Below are positions 1 to 6,894 of a stretch of 11,207 bases of DNA, one piece after another. The stretch comes from an uncultured bacterium (GTDB lineage: Bacteria > Bacteroidota > Bacteroidia > Bacteroidales > Bacteroidaceae). The notes under the pieces are model-generated. The model made no database searches. It was not told where the DNA came from and worked only from the letters and a program-made list of their open reading frames with translations. The translations under genes were made by a program, and so were the position numbers. Location of the stretch: the NCBI GenBank assembly GCA_945788485.1, contig CALZMB010000047.1:1-11207 (forward strand), in the 5' to 3' direction. Positions within the stretch are counted from its first letter, which is position 1. Each line of letters opens with the position of its first letter.

Positions 1-643
1 GAAGATGGGCATCAAGGCAATAGACATATACGGACTGACAGAGATGTCTGGACCGGGTGTGGGCGGAGAATGCGAATACCAGGACGGCACGCACATCTGG
101 GAGGACATGTTCTATCCGGAAATCATTAACCCCGAGACACTGGAACCTGTCGAACCGGGAGAGGAGGGCGAACTCGTCTTCACTTCGCTCTGCAAAGAGG
201 CTATGCCTATTATTAGATACAGAACACGCGACCTCACACACCTCATATATGAGAAATGCAGATGCGGACGCACTGCTGTGCGCATCGGAAAGATTCTCGG
301 ACGTTCGGACGACATGCTCATCATTCGCGGCGTGAATGTCTTCCCGTCACAGATAGAGGCTGTGCTCGCCGAATTTGATGTTTATACACCGCACTATTTC
401 ATCACCGTTGACAGAAGGGACAACGAAGACACTTTCGACCTCGACGTGGAGCTGAGAGAGGAATATTTCTCTCCGAACCCTGCAAAACAGATGCCGTTCA
501 TCAAACCGCTCTACGACCGCCTCGTCTCTGTCACGGGCATAAAACCGAATATTCACATCCTGCCGCCTAACTCCATCGAACGCTCTATGGGCAAGGCAAA
601 GCATGTGAACGACAAGCGTACGCATCTGCAGAACTGGAAATGA
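1..643 (+). CDS. paaK: Phenylacetate-CoA ligase, C-terminal part (5' end outside window)
   Basis: This is the last ~213 codons of an AMP-forming aryl-acid:CoA ligase; the reading frame is open from base 2 and the start lies upstream of the window. The enzyme activates phenylacetate or a related aryl acetate (for example indoleacetate) to its CoA thioester with ATP, in the cytoplasm. Counting from the Met at base 5, visible motifs are YGLTEMSGPG (residues 9-18), the adenylate-binding RYRTRD (71-76), a CRCGR cysteine pair (85-89), the hinge-region GRSDDMLIIRGVNVFP (99-114) and the C-terminal SMGKAKHV, which holds the lysine expected for adenylation. PaaK proteins are usually ~430 residues, so about half is present. 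The stop is 25 bp before the aminotransferase start, which suggests one operon. In anaerobes paaK is often linked to indolepyruvate:ferredoxin oxidoreductase genes; these would be upstream and are not visible. Substrate specificity cannot be read from this fragment. Confidence -1.
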   Translation, partial: KMGIKAIDIYGLTEMSGPGVGGECEYQDGTHIWEDMFYPEIINPETLEPVEPGEEGELVFTSLCKEAMPIIRYRTRDLTHLIYEKCRCGRTAVRIGKILGRSDDMLIIRGVNVFPSQIEAVLAEFDVYTPHYFITVDRRDNEDTFDLDVELREEYFSPNPAKQMPFIKPLYDRLVSVTGIKPNIHILPPNSIERSMGKAKHVNDKRTHLQNWK

Positions 644-668
644 TGTTTATCCAAAAAAACATAACGAC

Positions 669-1988
669 GTGAAAATATTTTCTGACGATTTGGTGGCAGA
701 GGCGACACGTGTCAACCACGTTGCCGACCTCAGCCACGCGACGATAGGCGAGACGCTGCTCGTGGCGCAGTATCTTGAGCAGAAGACGGGAATCCCCTTC
801 ATCCGCATGGACCAAGGCAGCCCCGGACTGCCAACAAACAGATATGGCGTGGAGGCGGAGAAACGTGCGCTCGACAGCGGCATCGGCAGCCAGTATCCCG
901 CCGCCGCAGGCGTGAAGGAGCTGAAGGACGCTGCGAGCGAGTTCGTGAAGGCTTTCATCAATATCGACATTAAGCCGGAGGGATGTCTGCCTACTGTGGG
1001 CAGCGTGGCAGGCTCGTTCGGCAGTTTCATCGCCTGCTGCCAGAGGAAATCATTCCCCGAGATGGGGAAAGTGCTTTTCATCGACCCGGGATTCCCGATT
1101 CAGAAGAGCCAGCTGCGAATACTCGGCATTGAATGGAAAGAGTTTGACATCTTCCATTTCCGCGGACAGGCGCTGAGGGCAAAACTCGAGGAGGAGCTGA
1201 ACGACGGTGACGTGGCTGCTATCGTATATAGCAACCCGAACAACCCGGCTTGGATTTCGCTCGAAGAAGAGGAGCTGCTCATCATAGGAGAGATGGCGGA
1301 CAAATATGACGTCATCGTCATGGAAGACCTCGCATACTTCGCCATGGACAACCGCAGAGACCTCAGCCATCCATACGAACCACCTTATGTGCGCACCGTG
1401 GCACGATATACGGACAACTATATCATCATGCTCTCTGCCAGCAAGATTTTCTCGTATGCCGGACAGCGCATTGCGCTTGTCTGCATCAGCAATGCCCTCT
1501 TCGACCGTCACTGTCCCGCATTGGCGCGACGATACCACGACACGGGGGTGTTCGGACCTACGTTCATCGCAAGCATACAATATATGATTACGAGCGGGTG
1601 CACTGCCTCGACACAATACGGATATGCCGAGATGCTGCGCCTGTCGTGTGAGGGAAAGATAAATTTCGTGGAGGACACGAGAGAATATGCAGTGAGGGCT
1701 CGCAAGATGAAGGAGATTTTCGTGCGCAACGGGTTCAGCATCACCTATCCCCGGGATGTCACGGAGGACATCGCCGACGGCTTCTTCTTCTCGCTGTCCT
1801 ACCCCGGCATGAGCGGAGGCGAGCTGGCGAAGGAGCTGATAGCCTACGGCGTGTCGTCAATAAACCTCGACACGACAGGGTCGCTGCAGCAGGGGGTGCG
1901 CGCCTGCACTTCGCGCATGAGCGACGTGCTGTATGACGTGCTCGACGAACGTATGAGACAGTTTCACCTTGACCATAAAGACAGATGA
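669..1988 (+). CDS. PLP-dependent aminotransferase, class I/II (fold type I)
   Basis: A complete 439-residue cytoplasmic aminotransferase that moves an amino group between an amino acid and a 2-oxo acid. The fold-type I signatures are in order: YPAAAGVKELKDA near residues 76-88, NPNNPAW (189-195, cofactor-ring Asn), EDLAY (219-223, Asp to the pyridine N and Tyr), SASKIFSYAGQR (256-267) with Lys259 as the probable Schiff-base lysine, and Arg411 or Arg416 near the C-terminus as candidate carboxylate binder. The start is GTG at 669. No in-frame ATG precedes it, the first in-frame ATG would cut off 46 residues including likely N-terminal substrate-binding parts, and no clear Shine-Dalgarno is seen. 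Its stop overlaps the next gene (ATGA), so it is probably translationally coupled to the omega-amidase. That pairing points to a glutamine-using transaminase, as with mtnE and the mtnU omega-amidase in Bacillus. The paaK neighbour points to arylpyruvates as the oxo-acid partner. The exact substrate is inference; the family call is secure. Confidence -1.
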   Translation: MKIFSDDLVAEATRVNHVADLSHATIGETLLVAQYLEQKTGIPFIRMDQGSPGLPTNRYGVEAEKRALDSGIGSQYPAAAGVKELKDAASEFVKAFINIDIKPEGCLPTVGSVAGSFGSFIACCQRKSFPEMGKVLFIDPGFPIQKSQLRILGIEWKEFDIFHFRGQALRAKLEEELNDGDVAAIVYSNPNNPAWISLEEEELLIIGEMADKYDVIVMEDLAYFAMDNRRDLSHPYEPPYVRTVARYTDNYIIMLSASKIFSYAGQRIALVCISNALFDRHCPALARRYHDTGVFGPTFIASIQYMITSGCTASTQYGYAEMLRLSCEGKINFVEDTREYAVRARKMKEIFVRNGFSITYPRDVTEDIADGFFFSLSYPGMSGGELAKELIAYGVSSINLDTTGSLQQGVRACTSRMSDVLYDVLDERMRQFHLDHKDR

Positions 1989-2758
1989 GGATTACACTTT
2001 TACAAACAGACATCAAATGGGCTGACCCTGCGGCAAACGCTGCACACATGCAGCAGATGATGACGGCGGCGCCAAAGAGCGACATCTATGTCCTGCCGGA
2101 GATGTGGAGCACGGGCTTCGCCGCCAAGCCGGAGGGCATCGCTGAGCCCGACGGGGGCGACAGCGTGGCATGGATGCAGCAAATGGCAAACAGGCTCGAC
2201 GCTGCCGTGGCGGGCAGCATCGCGGTGAAGGACAGCCGGGACATGACATTCCGCAACAGATTCTATTTCGTGAAACCCGACGGCGCGAACAACGGCGGCT
2301 GCTGCCATGTGCACTATGACAAACACCATCTCTTCACATACAGCGGGGAGCACCGCCACTACGCGGCGGGTGAGCGACGTGTGGTGTGCGAATGGAGAGG
2401 CGTGAGGTTCCTCCTGCTCGTCTGCTACGACCTGAGATTCCCGACATGGGCACGCAACCACGAGGACTACGACTGCATTCTATGCGTTGCTTCGTGGCCC
2501 ACGCCGCGCATCGACGCATGGAACACTCTGCTCAGGGCGCGCGCCATTGAGAACCAGTGTTATGTGGCAGGCGTTGACAGGGTGGGAACTGACCCCTATT
2601 GCGAATACTGCGGCGGGACGCAGCTCATCGACCCTTACGGCCGTATCGCCAAGACTTGCGAGACAGGCAAGGAGATGACTATCACGGCTGACATCGACAT
2701 GGAGAGGCTCAACGCCTTCAGAATGAAATTCCCCGTGCTGAAAGACAGGGATGTATAA
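1985..2758 (+). CDS. Omega-amidase, nitrilase superfamily (YafV/NIT2-like)
   Basis: A 257-residue carbon-nitrogen hydrolase. The Glu-Lys-Cys triad of the nitrilase superfamily is visible: Glu39 in LPEMWSTGF, Lys113 in YDKHHLF and Cys147 in LLVCYDLRFP. The LPEMWSTGF, HLF and CYDLRFP wording is that of the YafV/NIT2 omega-amidases, which hydrolyse alpha-ketoglutaramate (the product of glutamine transamination) or alpha-ketosuccinamate to the dicarboxylate plus ammonia. No signal peptide is seen, so it should be cytoplasmic. The start ATG overlaps the aminotransferase stop (ATGA at 1985-1988), the tightest coupling in the window, so the two probably act in sequence. The stop codon TAA (2756-2758) lies inside the left edge of an AT-rich repeat, so the last codons abut that element. 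A more general aliphatic amidase role is possible but less likely given the neighbour. Confidence -1.
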   Translation: MRITLLQTDIKWADPAANAAHMQQMMTAAPKSDIYVLPEMWSTGFAAKPEGIAEPDGGDSVAWMQQMANRLDAAVAGSIAVKDSRDMTFRNRFYFVKPDGANNGGCCHVHYDKHHLFTYSGEHRHYAAGERRVVCEWRGVRFLLLVCYDLRFPTWARNHEDYDCILCVASWPTPRIDAWNTLLRARAIENQCYVAGVDRVGTDPYCEYCGGTQLIDPYGRIAKTCETGKEMTITADIDMERLNAFRMKFPVLKDRDV

Positions 2759-2830
2759 TGTATTATTTATAATTTACAATTTATAATTACCGTTGCTGAA
2801 AGTGCAATTATACATTATACATTATTCATT
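2751..2830 (+). repeat. AT-rich inverted-repeat element, copy A
   Basis: An ~80-bp AT-rich element between the omega-amidase and the lipoprotein amidase. Its left half is built of TATAATTTACAATTTATAATT-like sequence and its right half of ATTATACATT ATACATT steps, which together form an imperfect inverted repeat. The halves flank a non-AT core, CGTTGCTGAAAGTGC (2791-2805). The same core occurs at 4083-4097 in copy B, and a reversed partial version lies at 6861-6894. It begins within the end of the omega-amidase gene, whose stop codon it supplies, and ends 15 bp before the next start. It could act as a weak terminator or carry a promoter; neither is shown. Confidence -1.
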
Positions 2831-2844
2831 AAAAAATGTGGCAA

Positions 2845-4023
2845 ATGAAAAATTTACAGAAAAACATGCCTGTCGCAGTGGCTATGGCTATGGCCTCAGC
2901 CGCCATCTCATGCAACGGAGGGACTACGGGGCAGACGGAGAACAAAGCGTCATTCATCACCGATGCCGGAAAACTGGCGATGATACACTCGATGAAAGAC
3001 CTCGACGGGACGGGAAGGCTGTACGAGATAGACTATACAGAAGACTACAGGCTCGACAATGTGATGAAGCCGGGCATCACGGAGCAGACGAAGCTCTTCG
3101 GACATATCGCCTCGCTGCTCTTCGACAGCATCCCGTCTGCCACACCTGAGGTGAAATACGGTGCTGGATGCAGCGCCTTCGCCGCACGCGAGGCTGAGGG
3201 CAAGGGATTCATGATGGGGCGCAACTACGACTTCAGACATTTCACGCCCGACAACAAGAGCTACATGCCCACCGCTGCTATCATCGTGCGCACAGCGCCA
3301 CGCGGAGAGAAGAGGTCTATCTCGATGGTTGACGGACTGAACCTCGGTTTCGGACAGGGCTTCTACAACGACGGCGTGACGGACCTCTCGATGATGATGG
3401 CTCTGCCATACGCCGCATTGGACGGCATCAACGAAGACGGCTTCGCCATCGGTGTGCTCGCGCTCAACGAGAAACAAACGAATCAAGAGACCGGCAAACA
3501 CCGAATAAGCACGACGGTTGCTATACGCATGCTGCTCGACAAAGCGGCGACGGTGAAAGAGGCGATAGCAATGCTGAAGGATTATGACATGGACATGAGG
3601 GGCAACGGACACAGCAACTACCATTTCTTCATGGCTGACGCAACGGGAGACTATGCCATCGTGGAATATACCTTCGACAAAGACAGAAGGGAGCCGAAGG
3701 TGATGGAGGTCTTCACGGCTGACGATTCGCTGCGATGCGTAACGAATTTCTATGTCGCGCCGAGCATGACAGGAACGACTGACGGATGGGGTTCGAGCCA
3801 CGGAAAAGACAGATACGAGACATTGCGCAAGACACTGGGCAAGAAAGAATATGTCATGAGTGAAGACGAGGCGATGGGACTGCTGAAGGCGGTGTCGCAA
3901 CCACCGACAGAGGAACTCACTTCGCAGACGCAATGGTCAGCTCTGTACAACCTGACAGAGAAGACGGTGCGCCTCACGATTCTGCGGGAATACGCAAAAG
4001 AATATAAGTTGTTCTTTAAATGA
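2845..4023 (+). CDS. Lipoprotein linear-amide C-N hydrolase (choloylglycine hydrolase / acid ceramidase-like Ntn family)
   Basis: A 392-residue exported protein that probably hydrolyses a linear amide bond (N-acyl amine, bile-salt or penicillin-V type); the real substrate is unknown. The start at 2845 gives a typical MKNLQKN signal; an ATG at 2836 would add MWQ and is less natural. A short hydrophobic stretch ends in AAISC, a lipobox with Cys23, so a lipid-anchored envelope protein is expected. The Ntn nucleophile is probably Cys109 in GAGCSAF, followed by GRNYDF (Arg126, Asp129) as in choloylglycine hydrolases. Other family-like parts are DGINEDGFAIGV (194-205), CVTNFY (298-303) and GKDRYETL (320-327). 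About 85 residues lie between lipid anchor and nucleophile, more like the acid ceramidase/NAAA layout than a simple bile-salt hydrolase. It stands alone between two AT-rich repeats, so no operon partner informs its role. Confidence -1.
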   Translation: MKNLQKNMPVAVAMAMASAAISCNGGTTGQTENKASFITDAGKLAMIHSMKDLDGTGRLYEIDYTEDYRLDNVMKPGITEQTKLFGHIASLLFDSIPSATPEVKYGAGCSAFAAREAEGKGFMMGRNYDFRHFTPDNKSYMPTAAIIVRTAPRGEKRSISMVDGLNLGFGQGFYNDGVTDLSMMMALPYAALDGINEDGFAIGVLALNEKQTNQETGKHRISTTVAIRMLLDKAATVKEAIAMLKDYDMDMRGNGHSNYHFFMADATGDYAIVEYTFDKDRREPKVMEVFTADDSLRCVTNFYVAPSMTGTTDGWGSSHGKDRYETLRKTLGKKEYVMSEDEAMGLLKAVSQPPTEELTSQTQWSALYNLTEKTVRLTILREYAKEYKLFFK

Positions 4024-4048
4024 TTTCTCAGTTGACAGAACAACTTTT

Positions 4049-4161
4049 AATGTATAATTTATTATTTACAATTTATAATTGTCGTTGCTGAAAGTGCTAT
4101 TTCTAAATTGAAAAACCGTTCGAAAGTGCAATTATACATTGTAAATTATACATTATACATT
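4049..4161 (+). repeat. MITE-like inverted-repeat element, copy B
   Basis: A 113-bp element with 33-bp arms, 4049-4081 and 4129-4161, that are reverse complements with 3 mismatches by my reading. The 47-bp spacer begins with the core CGTTGCTGAAAGTGC (4083-4097) also found in copy A. It then holds a second, shortened core ending in CGAAAGTGC (4121-4129), so this copy appears to have an internal duplication of ~32 bp. It contains no coding sequence. A reading frame can be extended upstream of the GH28 start through this element, but that is not credible translation. Confidence -1.
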
Positions 4162-4206
4162 GTTGGATCTCGTCAACTAAATCTTCAGACTGGCCTTAGG
4201 AAAATT

Positions 4207-5766
4207 ATGAAAACCGCATGGATACTGCTCAGCCTCTTGATGTCTGTATGTGTCCGGGCACAAGAGAAGACGGGCAATCCTGTCATCAACGATGCTTTCT
4301 CTGCCGACCCGTCAGCAAAGGTGTTCAACGACACGCTGAAATACAATAGCGAAGGGAGGACAGAGAAAGTGACGACGACACTCGACGCGTCGCGTCTGCT
4401 CATGCACGGCGTGGATATGAGACGCATCGAGGCTATGGTGGCTGCAAGCATCAGCCTGCCTTCGATAGGGAAGAAAGAATACTCCCTGCCGCAGTCCGTG
4501 ACAAGAGAGACGCTGCAGAACGCCATCGACGAATGCAGCGGCAATGGCGGAGGAAGGGTCATTGTCAACGCCGGGGTGCATCATATCGACGGACCGGTGG
4601 TGATGAAGAGCAATGTCTGCCTGCATCTGAGAAACGGAGCCACGTTGAGCTTCACAGGCAATCCCGACAGCTATCTGCCTGCCGTTTTCTCAAGATGGGA
4701 AGGCACGGAACTCTACAACCGTTCGTCGATGATACGTGCAGAATATGCAGAGAACTTCGCCATCACCGGTGAAGGCACAGCGGTGATAAACGCCAACGGA
4801 GGGGAAATGGCACGATGGGGGATGCCGGGCGGAAAGCCGGACTTCGTGGAGAACATACACGGCACACACGGAGAGACACCGGAGAAAGACGATGTGGAAC
4901 GGCTGAGGACTATGGGAGACAACGCCACAGATGTGGAGAAACGCGTCTTTGGCAGTGAAAGCAGACTGAGGCCATGCGCCATAGAGTTCGTGAATTGCCA
5001 GGAGATTCTCGTCGAGGGCGTCACGTTGAAGGACAGCCCGTTCTGGTGCATACACCCCGTATATTGCAAGGATGTCACAATACGCAACGTCACGATAGAC
5101 TCTCACTTCCCGAACAACGACGGATGTGACCCGGAATCGTCTGAACGTGTGATGATCGAAAACTGCACCTTCCGCACAGGAGACGATGCCGTGGCGATAA
5201 AGGCCGGACGCGATGCCGACGGGAGACGGGTGGGACGGCCGGCAAAGAACATCGTGGTGAGAAACTGCCGCTTCTTCAGCAAATGCAACGGCTTGTGCAT
5301 CGGGTCTGAAATGTCGGGTGGAGTGAGCAACGTCTTCTTGCGGAACATCACCGTCGGAGACGTGAAGAATGCTCTGCTCTTCAAATCAAACCTGGACAGA
5401 GGCGGATATATTGAGAACGTATTCGTTGATTCGATCATGATAAGTTCGGCGGCAGGGGCGGTGCTGAGGTTCGAAACAAACTATTTCGGATACCGCGGAG
5501 GCAACTGTCCTTCAAGGTATGCCGACTTCGTCATAAGCAACATAAAAGCCGGACGAGCCGACGCTTACGCCATATACATCGACGGGAATGACACTGAACC
5601 GATACGGGACATAGACGTAGAGAATTTTGAAGTGAAGGAGGCGAAAAACGCAACCTATCTGTACAAGACAGAACGATGCTCTTTCAGAAACTGCAAAATA
5701 AACGGACGCCTCATCCCCGAAAATCCGCAACAGGACACGGAGCGCAAACAATGTGACGTGTGGTGA
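4207..5766 (+). CDS. Secreted glycoside hydrolase family 28 (polygalacturonase-like)
   Basis: A 519-residue pectin-type glycosidase with a right-handed beta-helix. The start at 4207 gives a clear signal peptide (MKTAWILLSLLMSVCVRAQ, cleavage probably before or near Gln20) with AGGAAAA a few bases upstream; earlier in-frame starts run into the repeat and are rejected. GH28 landmarks, numbered from this start: NNDGCDPE (303-310, the NTD motif), FRTGDDAVAIK (322-332, the catalytic DD pair), KCNGLCIGSEMSGGV (359-373, the GHG region) and LLFKSN (390-395, the RIK region). The usual catalytic-site His of the GHG motif is not obvious here. The family releases galacturonate from pectin or related galacturonans by inverting hydrolysis, probably in the periplasm. 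There is no susC/susD pair or other CAZyme beside it, so it is an isolated enzyme and not part of a visible polysaccharide utilization locus. Exo versus endo action cannot be decided. Confidence -1.
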   Translation: MKTAWILLSLLMSVCVRAQEKTGNPVINDAFSADPSAKVFNDTLKYNSEGRTEKVTTTLDASRLLMHGVDMRRIEAMVAASISLPSIGKKEYSLPQSVTRETLQNAIDECSGNGGGRVIVNAGVHHIDGPVVMKSNVCLHLRNGATLSFTGNPDSYLPAVFSRWEGTELYNRSSMIRAEYAENFAITGEGTAVINANGGEMARWGMPGGKPDFVENIHGTHGETPEKDDVERLRTMGDNATDVEKRVFGSESRLRPCAIEFVNCQEILVEGVTLKDSPFWCIHPVYCKDVTIRNVTIDSHFPNNDGCDPESSERVMIENCTFRTGDDAVAIKAGRDADGRRVGRPAKNIVVRNCRFFSKCNGLCIGSEMSGGVSNVFLRNITVGDVKNALLFKSNLDRGGYIENVFVDSIMISSAAGAVLRFETNYFGYRGGNCPSRYADFVISNIKAGRADAYAIYIDGNDTEPIRDIDVENFEVKEAKNATYLYKTERCSFRNCKINGRLIPENPQQDTERKQCDVW

Positions 5767-5939
5767 GAGAAGCTCGTGTTTTTAAAACTAAACTTTTCTG
5801 AGGGAAAGCTTGCAGAAAAGAAAAACATGCCTGCTTTTGCAGAGACAACAGAGCCGCGACAAGCTCACTTGCTGCAAAAAGATACTATGGATTCATGACA
5901 CTTGACAACAAATAATAACACACCTGAAAACTGACAACA
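5767..5939. other. Intergenic region with two short hairpins
   Basis: This 173-bp gap separates GH28 from the flavodoxin-like gene. One possible hairpin pairs CTTTTCTG (5793-5800) with CAGAAAAG (5813-5820) across a 12-base loop. A second pairs TTTTGCAG (5835-5842) with CTGCAAAA (5872-5879) across a longer loop. On the + strand neither is followed by a T tract; on the - strand the first is followed by a T-rich run. They may mark the end of the GH28 transcript or a processed leader. No coding sequence and no convincing Bacteroidetes promoter (TTTG / TAnnTTTG) was found. Confidence -1.
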
Positions 5940-6479
5940 ATGAACATACTGATTCTGATAGGCAGCCCACGCAACAACGGGAACACAGATTTGCTGGCAC
6001 AAGCCTTTGCACAGGGCGCAGAGGCAAAAGGGCATAAGGCGGATGTGATAAAGGTGGGCGAAGTGAATGTGAAACCGTGCATGGGCTGCAACATGTGCTT
6101 CGAGGACAATGAAATGGCTTGCGTGCAGAAAGATGACATGCAGGATGTGTATGCCAGGATGAAGAATGCTGACATGCTGGTTGTTGCATCGCCTGTGTAT
6201 TTCTATAGCATCAGCGCACAACTGAAGGCTGTCATCGACCGTTGCCACAACCCGATACGCGACACTTTCAACATAAAGAAAGCGGCGTTGCTGCTCGTGG
6301 GGGCATCATCAAAGCCGGCTATCTTTGACGCCGCACTGGCTGAGTATAAGCTCTGCATCGACTATTTCGGCATAGAGGATGCGGGACATGTGCTTGTCGG
6401 AGGAATGAAGGCGAAAGGGGACATAAGAAACTCTGACGCTCTGAAAAAGGCTTACACGATGGGCGAGAGCCTGGAATAG
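5940..6479 (+). CDS. Flavodoxin-fold NAD(P)H-dependent FMN reductase family protein
   Basis: A 179-residue cytoplasmic flavoprotein of the NADPH-dependent FMN reductase / flavodoxin-like family (iron-sulfur flavoprotein relatives). The N-terminal MNILILIGSPRNNGNT holds the phosphate-binding loop for FMN (GSPRNNGNT, residues 8-16). A cysteine cluster CMGCNMC follows at 47-53. The second FMN-contacting region is SPVYFYSISAQLKAVIDR (84-101), a very typical signature. Members transfer electrons from NAD(P)H to quinones, flavins, nitro compounds or protein partners; the native partner is unknown. The CxxCxxC spacing resembles family members with redox-active cysteines or a cluster site, but a full four-cysteine ligand set is not evident. 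It is followed after 12 bp by the YjbR-like gene, so the two are probably cotranscribed. Confidence -1.
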   Translation: MNILILIGSPRNNGNTDLLAQAFAQGAEAKGHKADVIKVGEVNVKPCMGCNMCFEDNEMACVQKDDMQDVYARMKNADMLVVASPVYFYSISAQLKAVIDRCHNPIRDTFNIKKAALLLVGASSKPAIFDAALAEYKLCIDYFGIEDAGHVLVGGMKAKGDIRNSDALKKAYTMGESLE

Positions 6480-6491
6480 TATCACAGCATT

Positions 6492-6875
6492 ATGGACATT
6501 GAAGAAATCAGAGACTATGCGCTGGCACTGACAGGTGTGACGGAAGACCAGCCTTTCGGCGACGACAACATCGTTTTCCGCATCGGAGGAAAGATTTTCA
6601 TCTGCCTCTCGCTCAACAATGGAGGATGTGGCTCTGAGCTTGCCGAGCCTCATTTCGCCCTGAAACTGAAGCCCGAACGCAACGAAGAGCTGCGAGAGAA
6701 ATATGAAGAGGTGACGCCTGCATGGCACTGGAACAAGAAGCACTGGAGCGACGTATTCTACACAAACCTCGACAGCAATACGGTGAAGGCATGGATAGAC
6801 GAAGCGTATGGCTTAGTGATGGCATCGCTGCCGAAGAAAACAAGGATGAGTGTTTCGGCAATTCATAATGTATAA
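6492..6875 (+). CDS. YjbR/MmcQ-family (CyaY-like fold) protein
   Basis: A 127-residue small cytoplasmic protein of the MmcQ/YjbR family, often labelled DNA-binding from structural similarity; its function is not established. Family features are the N-terminal helix ending in PFGDDNIVFRIGGKIF (21-36), a beta-sheet core with PHFALKLKP (53-61), and PAWHWNKKHWSDVF (76-89), the strongest signature, then the C-terminal SLPKKTR (112-118). The start ATG is 12 bp after the flavodoxin-like stop, suggesting an operon. The final residues (AIHNV) and the TAA stop are encoded by the AT-rich repeat that begins at 6861. The original C-terminus was therefore probably a few residues different, and the repeat supplied a new stop without harming the domain. 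Confidence -1.
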   Translation: MDIEEIRDYALALTGVTEDQPFGDDNIVFRIGGKIFICLSLNNGGCGSELAEPHFALKLKPERNEELREKYEEVTPAWHWNKKHWSDVFYTNLDSNTVKAWIDEAYGLVMASLPKKTRMSVSAIHNV

Positions 6876-6894
6876 TTGTTTTTGCACTTCCTGA
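6861..6894 (-). repeat. AT-rich repeat element, copy C (reversed, partial)
   Basis: Read on the minus strand this stretch gives CAGGAAGTGCAAAAACAATT followed by ATACATTATGAAT. It matches the right half of copies A and B (CTGAAAGTGC then AATTATACATT), with about five extra bases between the core and the AT arm. The other half of the element is missing. Its outer end overlaps the 3' end of the YjbR-like gene, and its core end touches the point where the glucuronate isomerase remnant begins. Confidence -1.

Noticed and set aside
1050..1616. 188-codon open frame on the minus strand
   Set aside because: It is antisense to the aminotransferase with conserved PLP motifs; no family resemblance.
2950..3933. 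327-codon open frame on the minus strand
   Set aside because: It is antisense to the well-supported amide hydrolase, has no recognisable motif and has a His/Arg/Val-rich composition typical of a shadow frame over GAC/CTC-rich codons.
4108..4206. Longer GH28 start (33 extra codons)
   Set aside because: The extra codons lie in repeat copy B and would bury the signal peptide; the ATG at 4207 has a purine-rich AGGAAAA upstream and a proper signal sequence.
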